NCBI GenBank assembly: GCA_016861025.1
Contig: BOKO01000005.1
Location: 296,278 to 360,277, forward strand
Reading direction: 5' to 3'
Source: Chloroflexota bacterium
Lineage (GTDB): Bacteria; Chloroflexota; Anaerolineae; Caldilineales; Caldilineaceae
DNA length: 64,000 nt
Part shown: piece after piece, positions 1 to 11,626 of the stretch
Position numbering within the stretch: the first letter of the stretch is position 1
Layout of the letters: every line of letters begins with the position of its first letter
The notes under the pieces: generated by a model
What the model was told of the DNA's origin: nothing
Database searches by the model: none
Seen by the model: the letters and a program-made list of their open reading frames with translations, nothing else
Position numbers and translations under genes: made by a program

Positions 1-1914
<1,914 letters not shown>

Positions 1915-1938
1915 TCTGGTTGTTGAGCAGCCAGGTTG

Positions 1939-2163
1939 TCACGTCGCAACGCGGAGGCGCGCCACAACTTCTCGGCGGACGCGCTCTCCCACCTTCGCCT
2001 CTGCCAGCCTCAAGTCATATTTGCTTTGAAGGCTCAGCCAAAACTGCGGCGTTGTGCCAAAGTAGTGTGCGAGGGGCTCAACGCTTTGTCGGCGTTGGGA
2101 ACGGATCTGGAGAGAGATACGCAGATACGTAGACCGGCTTTGAGACAGGAGGAGGTTAGCCAA
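1939..2163 (-). pseudogene. HigA-like antitoxin relic
   Basis: The C-terminal half reads LAHYFGTTPQFWLSLQSKYDLRLAEAKVGERVRREV, the typical tail of HigA/XRE addiction antitoxins (LARYFG..PEFWLNLQ..YDL). The N-terminal 30 residues do not resemble a helix-turn-helix and no complete HTH is found in the other minus frames, so the gene appears truncated or frameshifted. No HigB toxin is recognisable beside it. It lies between two unrelated genes and is probably a leftover toxin-antitoxin module. Confidence 0.55.
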
Positions 2164-2204
2164 GTTCCCAAAGCCGATCTATGCAATACATAGATCACTG
2201 AGGC

Positions 2205-3758
2205 CTATCTGAATTGTACACACACAGCGTAGACCGTCAAGTTCCAGGAACGGGATCTTCCCGTAAGTGTCTCATCATACCAATCGTAAGTCTCAACCTG
2301 CCAGCCATTGTCTCGGCTCACCTGTACAAACGGATGGACCCAAATGCGGGCTCGATAGCCGCCTCCGGTATTGACAGTGCCGGGAGGACACACTGCATGA
2401 GCTGCGACCACTGAATTCCCAGAGCCTGGGCCAGCTGTAGTCGCGATCATCACCGTGGGGTTACTCACAGGCCCGGAATAGCAGACTGCGTACACTGTTA
2501 CACTGCCACTACTCGAAATTGTCCCTGCTTGGCTAACGCGCCAACCGTTTTGGTCGGGATACGAAGCGTCCGGGGATGTGTAGGCTCCTTGATACTCGTA
2601 GCCGCCTCCCAGTAGATGTTCTCCACTCCCACAGCCTACGCGTTGGCCCTCCATGGTCAGTTCATTGGCCATGAAAGTCTGATAGCGAACATTTACTCTG
2701 GCATCGGTCGGCAGCCCGCGGACGCAGAGACTCTCTACCATGATTGTCTCTTGTGACGGACCGTTAGGGCCTGCGGCCATGGCAAACCACGCTGTTCCAT
2801 GGGGTGAATGACTTGACGCCCACAGATTCTGACTGATGCGATGACCGCCGCCGATTAGCTGAGAATCGGCGGGGCATGCAGCAAGCCCGTGTCCGGCAAC
2901 ACTGGCTGTATAACTGGAGACCACAGGTGAAGGCATTGGAGTATCAGTCGGCTGTGGTTGAGCAACTCCAATCGTATAGATTTTCTTGTCCTGCCAGTAG
3001 AAGATCAACCGATCGCTTGCAGACGACAAAGGCACGCCATTGTGTCCTAGGTTGATAGTAATGACATAGCTACCTGGATAATCAACTTTGCTAGTAACAT
3101 CAGTCGACTCTCCATCGTTCTCAATTACCAAACGCATAGGCGAAATGTCGCCGAAATTGTAGCCATATATCTTTACAGCTGTCAGTCGGCCTGACATCAC
3201 CGACTCGTAATCAATGATTTCAGGTACGGGGTTACAAAAGACCGGGGAAAAAGTAGGAACTGACTGCCCAGTGATCCTGGCTTTGATCTGCAACAGTCTT
3301 TCTTTGACTCGTTGCCCTACGAAATCGGTATTGCACCGAAACTCCTGGCCAGTAGCCGCAATCGACTCCTTGAGCAGGTTATTAACCTCAATGCGTATGG
3401 TGGTCTGTAGTTCTTTAGGGAGTTCTCGTTCCAACTGAAGTAGTACGCTCTGCCATTCGCCCGAGTTGTTGTCAAGTGTGGCAATCGCTGTGTCTAGGGA
3501 TTTGAGCACCTGAGCTGCAATTTCCTCACTGGTTCCAAGTACACGAGCGGCAATCTTCTCTGCAGACTCAGCTGCAGCCGTCACGGCACTGCGGATATCC
3601 GCTCCTGCGGTTGCCATCCCTCTTTCCACCGCCCGCCCCGCATCACTTCCAATGCCCGAACAACCCCCGTCACAAATGATAAATGCAAGCAGCATGAGAA
3701 GGAGCATCATCAATGACATAAGCCTACTGGACACTGGCGAAAAAAGATATTTGAGCAC
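2205..3758 (-). CDS. Putative lipoprotein or secreted protein with three C-terminal Cys/GGGY repeats
   Basis: The start is a GTG at 3758, six bases after a perfect AGGAGGT; the longer frame to 3944 has no such site. The 517-residue product begins with a hydrophobic stretch (MMLLLMLLAFII) followed by CDGGC, so export is likely and lipidation possible. A helical Ala/Glu-rich segment follows, then an IPT/TIG-like beta segment (EIIDYESVMSGRLTAVKIYGYNF). The C-terminal 230 residues hold three degenerate copies of a module with a Cys-Pro start, a GGG(Y/H) turn, a Gly-Trp near the middle and an ending like TVYAVC. Such repeats occur in secreted surface proteins of unknown function. It stands alone, and I do not recognise a family name. 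Confidence 0.75.
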   Translation of the reverse strand: MLKYLFSPVSSRLMSLMMLLLMLLAFIICDGGCSGIGSDAGRAVERGMATAGADIRSAVTAAAESAEKIAARVLGTSEEIAAQVLKSLDTAIATLDNNSGEWQSVLLQLERELPKELQTTIRIEVNNLLKESIAATGQEFRCNTDFVGQRVKERLLQIKARITGQSVPTFSPVFCNPVPEIIDYESVMSGRLTAVKIYGYNFGDISPMRLVIENDGESTDVTSKVDYPGSYVITINLGHNGVPLSSASDRLIFYWQDKKIYTIGVAQPQPTDTPMPSPVVSSYTASVAGHGLAACPADSQLIGGGHRISQNLWASSHSPHGTAWFAMAAGPNGPSQETIMVESLCVRGLPTDARVNVRYQTFMANELTMEGQRVGCGSGEHLLGGGYEYQGAYTSPDASYPDQNGWRVSQAGTISSSGSVTVYAVCYSGPVSNPTVMIATTAGPGSGNSVVAAHAVCPPGTVNTGGGYRARIWVHPFVQVSRDNGWQVETYDWYDETLTGRSRSWNLTVYAVCVQFR

Positions 3759-3871
3759 GGGATACCTCCTGAGTAGTCGTAGTATATGCCTTGACGGGCA
3801 CAACAAACAATGAAAATTTATTATGGTAACGACTGACGGTTGGTACAAAGGTCGAAGAAGATATGGTGCTG

Positions 3872-4188
3872 TGAGCCTGAAGCTTATACCCAGAGCAACC
3901 GATCTTGATACTGTGGGGCTGCTCCCTCTGGCATTTCGGTGCACCGATTGATACGTTGCTGGCGGCCAATCCCAGACTCCAACTTATGTACTTCCCTCCT
4001 GCTTCGCCCGAGCTCAATCCGCAAGAGCATGTCTGGAAAGTGACACGCACTGCCATCAGCCACAACCATCGTTTCGCTCGCCTGGAGTCCTTGGCCGGCC
4101 AGTTCTTGACCTATCTCTCCAACACTCGCTTTCCTTCTCCTTGCTCGACATCTATGGGTACAATCACATTTGTTCAATGTTTACTTGA
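3872..4188 (+). pseudogene. IS630-family transposase C-terminal fragment, frameshifted
   Basis: Translation from about 3872 gives PEQPILILWGCSLWHFGAP, then LMYFPPASPELNPQEHVWK, the hallmark last DDE segment (PPxSPELNPxEHxW) of IS630/Tc1-mariner transposases. The expected first part, including the N-terminal HTH and first catalytic Asp, is absent, and in-frame stops lie just upstream. Near 4137 the frame shifts by one base; the continuation LLDIYGYNHICSMFT ends with a stop at 4186-4188. It is a dead remnant and no terminal inverted repeats were found. Confidence 0.75.
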
Positions 4189-4507
4189 TGTGTCTGTTAG
4201 TCCATGATTTGCTGTGCTGTTTCAGGGAATCTGCATGCTTCTGTAAGTATTGATTGCCTTGTACACGCCCAATTTCACTCACCAGTGCAGTACGCTGCAC
4301 ACGCTGCACCTACCTGTTGCCTAGCAGTTCGATCCGATGGCCCATGCCGCCATCCCCCGATGCTGCGGCGAGACCCGCAAACCACGCACCGGCGACCTCT
4401 GCCCCGTCCCGCGTTTTTTCGGCGGCGGCTGGTTCCGCCTTCGGTTGCACCTGTCGCTTGTTCTGAACCTCAGCGGTCTGTTGCTTGCCTGCCATAATAA
4501 CGTCTAC
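4189..4507. other. Intergenic stretch without a recognisable gene
   Basis: This 319-base stretch separates the transposase relic from the 3' end of the CARDB lipoprotein gene. Short frames exist on both strands, but none has a ribosome site plus a familiar protein pattern. The 61-codon minus frame at 4310-4495 is Ala/Glu/Lys-rich and of uncertain meaning. I see no terminator or repeat here. Confidence 0.5.
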
Positions 4508-5020
4508 CTAACGTCCGGTCATGATGATTTCTTCCCGAACGTTGTTTGTCTCGTCCGACTCCTTGACATAGTCCTCGGCGTCTGCCCGGCATGTGAATGT
4601 GCGACTGCCGCGAAATGGGCAGTCTGACAGGCTGAGCCAGCTGTCATCGCCCAAGGTGATTGTCTGTCCAGCGCCCAAGCCGTTGGGCAGGTTCATGCCG
4701 CTGAAGTAGGTGGGGCTCCAGTTGGGCTCTTCCTTACATTGGAACTCGCACCAGACGTTGAAGCCCTGTGTTGCGTTGGCGCCTATGTTTTGAACCACAG
4801 TGTTGATGATCACCTGATCCTCATACGCGCCTGGCTGCGGACCCGACTTCAGGATGATATCCAGCAAGATCAGGTCCGGAAGCGGCGGCGTTGTAGGTTC
4901 TGGGGTAGGCGGCTCAACGTATGGTGTATTGGAACCGTTGTTGCACGCCATAGCCAATACAAGTAGGATGGACAGGACAAGTAGCGGAATCACAACCCGT
5001 TTTTTCATGTTGAGCGTCAT
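4508..5020 (-). CDS. CARDB-domain lipoprotein
   Basis: The 170-residue product starts at an ATG preceded by GAGAGGAG at proper spacing. The N-terminus is a classic lipoprotein signal: MKKR, a hydrophobic core and the lipobox LAMAC with Cys26. A short Pro/Thr linker (PPTPEPTTPP) leads to a single CARDB-like immunoglobulin fold, recognisable by PDLILLDI, VQNIGANATQGF and the closing DETNNVREE. CARDB domains are cell-adhesion or carbohydrate-surface modules; here the likely role is a small surface-anchored protein. It is monocistronic and lies in a region with much gene decay, but the gene itself looks intact. Confidence 0.82.
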   Translation of the reverse strand: MTLNMKKRVVIPLLVLSILLVLAMACNNGSNTPYVEPPTPEPTTPPLPDLILLDIILKSGPQPGAYEDQVIINTVVQNIGANATQGFNVWCEFQCKEEPNWSPTYFSGMNLPNGLGAGQTITLGDDSWLSLSDCPFRGSRTFTCRADAEDYVKESDETNNVREEIIMTGR

Positions 5021-5196
5021 ATTCGTCTCCTCTCACGGCTCCATGCGATGGCGCCACATTACTTGGTGGTCAGTCTCGCAACTTTTGTCGTCAGTAGCCC
5101 TTTGACCTCCTTACGTTCAAGTGTGATTGGGCTATCTTGCAGTAAGCGGCTTTCGTATTGTGTAATCGTCACGTAGAGAAAAATTTGCTTCATCCA

Positions 5197-5886
5197 TCAA
5201 TCCGGCGCGCGCGGCGCATCAGGTGGGAAGAGCGTCTGCCAGATGCGCAGCCGATCCTGCTCTTCGGGAAACGGGAAGTCGACCGCGAACTGGAGGCGCC
5301 GCGTGAACGCCTCATCCAGGTTGGCGCGCAGGTTGGTGGCCAGGATCGTCACGCCATCATACGCTTCCATACGCTGCGGCAAGTAGCTGCTCTCGATGTT
5401 GGCATAGCGGTCATGCGAGTCGCGCACCTCGCTGCGCTTGCCAAAGAGCGCGTCGGCCTCATTGAAAAAGAGAATCGCATTGCTACGCTCGGCCTCGACA
5501 AAAATGCGCTCCAGGTTCTTCTCCGTCTCGCCGATGTACTTGCTGACGACCGTGGACAGGTCGATCTTATAGAGATCAAGCCTTAACTCGCCGGCGATGA
5601 TTTCGGCCGCCATGGTCTTCCCCGTGCCGAATGGCCCGGCAAAAAGTACGGTGACGCCGCAGTTCGTAACCAGTTTGCAACCTATCCCTCATTCCTCCAG
5701 GACAGCCGAGTGGCCGCGCACAGCGATGACTATTTCGCGCAACAGCGCTAGCTGGTCTTTGGGCAGCACGATGTCATCCCGGCCGTACTGGGGCGTTATC
5801 TTCCGGGCCAGGTTCGCAAGGTCTGGACTCGCTACCTCCGAGTTATCAGGGCTTAGTTCGTTGCCAGATTGAACTCGTGTCCAAGG
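5197..5886 (-). pseudogene. AAA+ ATPase relic of the contractile-injection-system type, with internal TGA
   Basis: One minus frame carries LARKITPQYGRDDIVLPKDQLALLREI, then a TGA at 5689-5691, then GPFGTGKT (Walker A), KIDLSTVVSKYIGETEKNLERIF, ILFFNEADALFGKR (Walker B) and ILATNLRANLDEAFTRRLQF (sensor 1 and Arg finger region). This matches the AAA+ ATPase usually found in phage-tail-like (eCIS) and related clusters. The TGA falls where I recall a Trp in the family. The Walker B aspartate that precedes Glu is Asn here, and the protein stops right after PDAPRAPD, before the usual C-terminal helices. Three independent lesions argue for a dead gene. No tail-tube, sheath or baseplate genes are nearby. 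Confidence 0.72.
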
Positions 5887-6143
5887 CATTGCAATTCTTG
5901 ACCTTCTACTGCAGCATCGGCGAAGAGAACAGCACCAACCTGAGATTCGCCTGCAAATCTCCAACGTTACCCCGGTTCCAGTGCTCTGATCCGTAATTAA
6001 CGATTTTGTTTCTATGATAGCAATTGATCGCGCGCAGATCGCGCGCAAAGTACGGATGGATAATCCATACTGTAGTAGAATTCCAGCATGGTTTGCTTGA
6101 TATATCTGGCGTCGTCGTCACTGTCATGCGTTGGGAGAACACT

Positions 6144-9100
6144 ATGCCACACCTCAACCTGGCGTTGCTCGGCCCTTTCCAACTAACCCTGGAAGAGCCG
6201 ATCCCCACGCGCATTGAATCCGACAAAGTGCGCAGCCTCCTGGCCTTTCTGGCCGTGGAATACACCCGCTCCCACCCACGCGCCGTGCTGGCCGAGCTTC
6301 TGTGGCCGGGTCAGCCTGAACAAGCGGCCACGGCCAATTTCCGCCGCGTGCTCGCCAATCTGCGTGCGGTGATCGGCGACCGAGACCTGCGCGTTCCCCA
6401 CTTGCATATCACGCGAACGACGGTGCAATTCGACATTGCCAGTGACGCATTTGTGGATGTCGTGCGCCTGCTGGACCTGCTCAAAACGCCGGCCAGCGCG
6501 TCCACGTGGGCAGACAACATGGAACAGGTTATTGCGCTATATCGGGGGCCGTTTCTGGAAGGCTTTACGCTGCCAGGCTGCCCGGAGTTCGAGCAATGGG
6601 TGCGCAATGTGCGCAGCGAGTTGGAGCGACTTGTAGGCAGGGCGCATCATGATCTGGCGGATGATTACTTTGATCGGGGGGATATCGCAAAAGCATTGGC
6701 GTTGTATAAGCGTTGTCTGCAGTTCGACCCCTTCCACGAAGCAGTACACCAGAAGATCATGCTGGCCTATGCCGCTATCGGGCAACGCCAAGATGTCTGG
6801 TTGCACTACGAAACCTACAAACGTCAACTGCAGGACGAGTTAGATGCAAAGCCGGGAGTGGAGACCACGGCTCTCTATGAAACGCTGCAGGCGGGTCAGA
6901 CCGTGCAGATCGAATCGCCAGGTCGCTTTGAAACGCATATTCTTCCACCATCACCAGCCGACTCGTACTCACTGGTTAGCAAACATTTTGTTGGGCGGAA
7001 GCAAGAGCTTACCCTGATGCAAGATTGTGCACGCAAAGCTGTCTCCAATCACGGCGGCATCCTGTTGATTGTGGGCGAGGGTGGCAGCGGCAAGACGACG
7101 CTGCTGCATGAATTCGCCCGTCAGCTTGCGAGAGCGCCTCAACCGTGGCTGGTTGCTGTCGGCGCGTCCACCGCACTCTGGGGAATCGGCGATCCGTACC
7201 AACCTGTTGTCGATGCACTGGGCATGTTGGTCGCTGGGAAAACCAGTGGGCGTCGATCATTCCCCTCATTTGAGATCTTGCGTTTGCTTCGCGAAGAAGC
7301 GCCGGACTGGGCGTCGCTGGCGTTGGCTGGCGCAGCGAGACAAAGCGACCCACTGCTTGCTGCACGGACAGCGACAATTTTGGCGCCAACGACCGCGAGC
7401 GCAGAGGGTGGATGGCAGAACAACCAGGCCAGGGCGCCACAAACTGCGTTCTTCGACCAACTCACGCGCTTCCTCGCGCGGCTGGCGCGCCACGCACCGC
7501 TTCTGCTTGCGCTGGACAACCTGCATGCGGCGGACGCTGGCACGCTTGCTCTCATTCACCACCTGGTGCAGCGGCTGAACAGAAGCCACGTTCTCATCGC
7601 ATGTGCATACCGCCCAGGCGCGCTGGCATTGGAACAGGACGTGCATGGCAAGTTTGCCGGTCAGGTTCTCCATGAACTGCGACGCCATCCTTCCGCAGTG
7701 CTGGTCGACCTGGATCAAGCTGACGGGCGGCGCTTTATTGACAGTCTGCTCGACCGTAACCCAAATCGTTATGATGAGACTTTCCGGGTGGCGTTCTATC
7801 GACACACGGAAGGGCACGCGCTGTTTACGGTCGAAATGGTCCATACACTGACAGCTTGTGGCGCGCTTAGTCAGGATCGAGACAGGCGCTGGGTCGCAAG
7901 CGACGAGATCGACTGGAGCGCCCTGCCCCCAAACATCGAAGCGTTGATCGACGAACGCATGGATCGTCTGTCCAGCAGTGACCGCAGATTGCTTGAAGTT
8001 GCTTGTGTCCAGGGCGACGAGTTCAGCGCCCAGGTCGTGGCTGCAGTGGCGCACGTGGATGAACAACTGGCTGTCGAGCGTCTCAACGGCGCGCTTGCCA
8101 CGACGCATCGTATCGTTGTCCCTTCCAACAAACCCACCAACCTGGTTGCATCGAACCTGTGTTATCGGTTCCGGCACCATCTCTTTCAGACATATTTGTA
8201 CGATGCGCTCGATGAAGGGCGCCGGGCATGGCTGCATCGGGCTGTAGGGTCAGCCCTGGCAGAGCAGTACAATCACGACAGGACGGCATCTTCAGTGACG
8301 CCGCAGGTGTTAGCATGGCATTTCACACAAGCAGGAGAGCATGTCAGGGCAGTCGAGCATCTACGAGCCGCCAGCCAGGACGCAATGGCGATTCACTCCT
8401 ATATGACGGCCGTTGATCTGCTGACACAGGCCCTGGCGTTGACGCCGCCCGAGGATCATGGTGCACGCTTCGACCTGTTGCTCCTGCGCGAACAGTCCCA
8501 TGCGCTGCTGCGTAACCAGCGCGCTCGGGTGCAGGATGTGGGCGAATTGGAGTATCTAGCCGGGCTGACCCAGCAGCCGTCGCAACAACTGATTGCCGCC
8601 TTGCGTCGCGCAATTCTGGCAGAGGAGACAACCCGTTACTGGGAGGCGATCACGGCCGCCAATGCAGCGCTCAAACTGGCTGTCGCTGCCGGCAATCTCG
8701 CTGCCCAGGTGGAGGCGCACCTGGTGGCCGGTCGTGCGCACTGGTGGCGCAGCGAGATATCACTTGCTCAGGGCCGCTATGCCCAGGCGCTGCGTAGCGC
8801 GCAGACGATGGAAACACCGGCGCTGGTGATGCCGTGTCGGCTGCATGTGGGCATCGCGGCATGGTCGTTGGGCGATCTGGTCGCTGCAGACGTAGCCTTT
8901 TCGGAATTGCTGAAAAGCGCAACCCACCCTGAACAGTCGCTCGTCCGCGGAGGAGCGTTTATGGGGTTGGGGATGGTCGCCTATACCAGGGGAGAATATG
9001 GCCGGGCTGAAGGTTTGCTGGACACCGCCCTGTCTCTGGCACACCAGCTTCACCACCCCTGGCTCGAGGGACAGGTGTTGCTAAACCAGATGGCGTTCCA

Positions 9101-9863
9101 TCGCGAGTCGCTGCATTGTGCAGATTGTCTTGCGCTCTACCCGCAGCTCCTCCAGCACTGCAAAGCCATTGACGATCGCTGGACGGCGACGGCGGCCCAG
9201 TTGGAAGCAGCCACGTTCTATGTTCAGCTCGGCGCCTGGGAAGGAGCGAGGGAAATTATCGAGCATGCAGCGGCTACGGCCGATGAGCTGAGCGCCCTGC
9301 TGCTCAAGTTGCGCCTGCTGCTGCTCCGGCTTCGCCTGGCGCTTGCTACGAGGGAAATGATAGAAGACGCCGAGGTCGATCGGGCGCTGGACATGGCTCA
9401 GAAGCTCGGCGTCGCCGCTCTGCTGGCTGAAGCGTGGCTGCTCAGTGGGCTTGTCCAGCAACGGCAGGGCCGGCGATTGAAAGCGGCCGCAGCGCTGGCC
9501 CAGGCTCGCGACATAGCACAAGGTGAGGCAAGCCGGCGCTTGCTTCCCGAAATTGTAGGCGCCCAGGCCGAGCTTGCCTTGAAGACGGGTGACAGTGAGC
9601 GAGCGCTGGCCTGCATCGCCGAGTTGGTGGACGACCCACCCCTGTTGATCGAACAGGCTATCGATCCCAGTTCGCTGTACATGACCTGCTGTGCCGTGTT
9701 GGATGCCATCGGCGAGCCGTGGGCAGAACAGATGCTGGTGCGCGGGCGTCGTTTGCTGGCTGAGCAGGCCGGTCAGATTCCGGACGAGGCGTTGCGGCAG
9801 GCGTTCTGCTGGAACATTCCGAATCACCGGAGGCTCCAGGCATGGATTAGCGGGATGGAATGA
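6144..9863 (+). CDS. BTAD-type transcriptional regulator with ATPase and TPR region
   Basis: The 1239-residue protein is taken from the ATG at 6144 (GGGAG six bases upstream); in-frame starts upstream add no conserved sequence. Residues 1-100 form an OmpR-like winged helix (LLGPFQLTL, LLAFLAVEY..HPRAVLAELLWP), and residues 100-245 the bacterial transcriptional activator domain (FLEGF, ALALYKRCLQFDP, YETYKRQLQDEL). A linker leads to a STAND-like ATPase: HFVGRKQEL, Walker A GEGGSGKTT near 311-319 and a Walker B-like LLLALDNL. The last 600 residues are TPR-like helices. Such proteins act as ATP-dependent, signal-gated activators. The target is unknown; the flanking genes give no clue. Confidence 0.9.
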   Translation: MPHLNLALLGPFQLTLEEPIPTRIESDKVRSLLAFLAVEYTRSHPRAVLAELLWPGQPEQAATANFRRVLANLRAVIGDRDLRVPHLHITRTTVQFDIASDAFVDVVRLLDLLKTPASASTWADNMEQVIALYRGPFLEGFTLPGCPEFEQWVRNVRSELERLVGRAHHDLADDYFDRGDIAKALALYKRCLQFDPFHEAVHQKIMLAYAAIGQRQDVWLHYETYKRQLQDELDAKPGVETTALYETLQAGQTVQIESPGRFETHILPPSPADSYSLVSKHFVGRKQELTLMQDCARKAVSNHGGILLIVGEGGSGKTTLLHEFARQLARAPQPWLVAVGASTALWGIGDPYQPVVDALGMLVAGKTSGRRSFPSFEILRLLREEAPDWASLALAGAARQSDPLLAARTATILAPTTASAEGGWQNNQARAPQTAFFDQLTRFLARLARHAPLLLALDNLHAADAGTLALIHHLVQRLNRSHVLIACAYRPGALALEQDVHGKFAGQVLHELRRHPSAVLVDLDQADGRRFIDSLLDRNPNRYDETFRVAFYRHTEGHALFTVEMVHTLTACGALSQDRDRRWVASDEIDWSALPPNIEALIDERMDRLSSSDRRLLEVACVQGDEFSAQVVAAVAHVDEQLAVERLNGALATTHRIVVPSNKPTNLVASNLCYRFRHHLFQTYLYDALDEGRRAWLHRAVGSALAEQYNHDRTASSVTPQVLAWHFTQAGEHVRAVEHLRAASQDAMAIHSYMTAVDLLTQALALTPPEDHGARFDLLLLREQSHALLRNQRARVQDVGELEYLAGLTQQPSQQLIAALRRAILAEETTRYWEAITAANAALKLAVAAGNLAAQVEAHLVAGRAHWWRSEISLAQGRYAQALRSAQTMETPALVMPCRLHVGIAAWSLGDLVAADVAFSELLKSATHPEQSLVRGGAFMGLGMVAYTRGEYGRAEGLLDTALSLAHQLHHPWLEGQVLLNQMAFHRESLHCADCLALYPQLLQHCKAIDDRWTATAAQLEAATFYVQLGAWEGAREIIEHAAATADELSALLLKLRLLLLRLRLALATREMIEDAEVDRALDMAQKLGVAALLAEAWLLSGLVQQRQGRRLKAAAALAQARDIAQGEASRRLLPEIVGAQAELALKTGDSERALACIAELVDDPPLLIEQAIDPSSLYMTCCAVLDAIGEPWAEQMLVRGRRLLAEQAGQIPDEALRQAFCWNIPNHRRLQAWISGME

Positions 9864-9952
9864 AGTTGTCTGTTTGTTCATCAATCTGTGAAGATGCAAT
9901 GGTATCCTATACATGAATTTGGGATATGTATTTCGCAGGAGTGATTGATCCG

Positions 9953-11443
9953 ATGGCAAAACCAACCAAAAAACAACAGCGTCACGCACTCAAGAAGCAA
10001 AAGGCGCGCGCCGAAAAACGCCGGGCGCTGCGCAGCGCTTCTGCACGCCAGACGGATTTTCCGCCGTTCGACTTTGCGCCAACGCCGGTGGGTGCGCCGC
10101 AAGACGACGAAGAAGCGTTGCGTGCAAGTATCCTGGAGTACGTCTATGAGCGCGCCAGGGGCCCGGAGCTTGATAGAGCGATTGTGCTCTTCTTTGGCGA
10201 GAAGGCAGCGCGCACGCGCATGTTGCCCGACAGTGAGCCGCAGATGGCGGCGTTCCAGGAATGGTATTTCTTTGATTTCGCGCCGGCGGACGGTGAGCGG
10301 TTGATCGACCGGTTTGCCAGGCGGGTTGGGCCGACGCTGCCACCGGCGCAGCAGGCTATGCTGCACAGTTGGATCGAAACCAACCGGCTGCGCCTCTTCG
10401 AGGTTCAGGAAGTTACGCCGGGCGTTGGAGAAATGGTCAAAGATGTGCTGAACGGTGAGGTGTTTCAGGCCTATGACATCACCATGTCGCTCAAGGCGCG
10501 CAAATGGCAGCTTGTGTTGGCGCGCATCTTGCGGACGGACGAACGCTGGGGCTTCACGGGCAGCGTTATGTTCTTCGCTCCCGATGAGAAACAAAGGTGG
10601 GAGCGCTTTTTGACTGAACGCTGGCAGCACTACCGGGCTGAACATCCCGAAGGTGCGTACAGCGAGTTTTATCGTGATCACAGCCTGGAATTGTTCCGTT
10701 TCGGGCAGCAGGTGCAGGAGGATGAGGCAAATCCAATCTACCGCAGCGCTGAAGGACACGAACTTGTAGAGGCGTCAGCCACCTATAATGTTCTTGATTA
10801 TGCAAAAACGATTGAGCGCCTCGACCAATCTGAAGAGTTTGTCTATGCCGGCGCCAGCGAGGAGATTCGCAACGCTGAACATTACAACTGGCTGCTGCGC
10901 GGACGCTCACGCGCCCCTGGGGAAAACGCTGAGAAGGATGGAGACCGAGCACTCCGTCTGCGCACGGAATGGTCACAGGGGCCGGGCAGCCCTTCGTTTT
11001 TGTGTCTGGGCGATCTCTACGTCGGTCCCAGAATGCTGCGGCTCGACTGTTTGAGCCGGGAGCGGCTTGTGCTTGGGCGCCAGTTGCTGGAAGAGCTGCT
11101 GGACGGTCTGATCGCGCACCAGAAGGACACGTTTGCGGCGTTTAAGGTTGATGCCGTTGCGTCACGCCGCATTCTGCCCCCACGCGAACGCCTCACGCAC
11201 GATCCGGCGGCCAGGCAGGTCGAACTTGAACTGCTGGAACGGGAGGCGCAGAAGTGGCTGAACACGCCGGTTCCTGAACTGGGCAACCGCTCGCCACTCG
11301 AAGCGGTGCAACATCCCGACGGTCGGGCAAAGGTGGAAGAGATGTTGAAAACTGTGGAATACCATCAGGATGACAGATCGGCGCTAAAGGATTCGCCGCT
11401 CGATGTTCGTAATCTGCAGCGGGCGCTGGGGTTGATAGAGTGA
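9953..11443 (+). CDS. Uncharacterised protein with basic N-terminal tail
   Basis: The start is the ATG at 9953, with GCAGGAG eleven bases upstream. The 496-residue product opens with a strongly basic tail (MAKPTKKQQRHALKKQKAR) typical of nucleic-acid-associated proteins or SEC-C-type proteins. The middle has no familiar motif. Near the C-terminus, KWLNTPVPELGNRSPLEAV and GRAKVEEMLKTVEYH match the pattern W-x-[ND]-[TS]-P-x-P-x-L-G-x-x-[TS]-P-x-E-A, seen at the end of several uncharacterised or antitoxin-like (DUF2384-related) proteins. It sits 90 bases after the BTAD regulator on the same strand and could be co-transcribed. I cannot assign a function. Confidence 0.7.
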   Translation: MAKPTKKQQRHALKKQKARAEKRRALRSASARQTDFPPFDFAPTPVGAPQDDEEALRASILEYVYERARGPELDRAIVLFFGEKAARTRMLPDSEPQMAAFQEWYFFDFAPADGERLIDRFARRVGPTLPPAQQAMLHSWIETNRLRLFEVQEVTPGVGEMVKDVLNGEVFQAYDITMSLKARKWQLVLARILRTDERWGFTGSVMFFAPDEKQRWERFLTERWQHYRAEHPEGAYSEFYRDHSLELFRFGQQVQEDEANPIYRSAEGHELVEASATYNVLDYAKTIERLDQSEEFVYAGASEEIRNAEHYNWLLRGRSRAPGENAEKDGDRALRLRTEWSQGPGSPSFLCLGDLYVGPRMLRLDCLSRERLVLGRQLLEELLDGLIAHQKDTFAAFKVDAVASRRILPPRERLTHDPAARQVELELLEREAQKWLNTPVPELGNRSPLEAVQHPDGRAKVEEMLKTVEYHQDDRSALKDSPLDVRNLQRALGLIE

Positions 11444-11478
11444 CCCAAGCCAATCACATCATCCCCAGGCGCCCCGGC

Positions 11479-11521
11479 GTTCGATTCAGTCGCCTTTATA
11501 CAGTTGTGAGGTGAATCGAAC
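11479..11521. repeat. 10-bp perfect inverted repeat after the 9953-11443 gene
   Basis: GTTCGATTCA at 11479-11488 is exactly complementary to TGAATCGAAC at 11512-11521, with a 23-base loop. It lies 36 bases after a plus-strand stop and could be a weak transcript-end structure. There is no T-run. The rest of 11444-11626 holds no recognisable gene. Confidence 0.4.
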
Positions 11522-11626
11522 GTGAACAGAGCCCGTTGTGCATTGATGCCAATGCTTTACAGTGAGTTCACTTTGCGATTCATGGCTTTGTGGAGCGAAT
11601 TCTCTTGGTTTCAAAGTAGATTCACT

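Noticed and set aside
4130..4145. Programmed frameshift in the IS630 transposase
   Set aside because: The upstream half of the gene is missing and no slippery motif was identified; decay is the simpler explanation.
5689..5691. TGA in the AAA+ gene as selenocysteine or reassigned codon
   Set aside because: The site is a Trp position, not a redox site, no SECIS-like hairpin is evident, and other lesions show a dead gene. All other genes in the window use TGA as stop normally.
11479..11521. tRNA gene suggested by a GTTCGATTC string
   Set aside because: No acceptor stem, anticodon arm or D-arm can be drawn around it; it is one arm of a simple inverted repeat.
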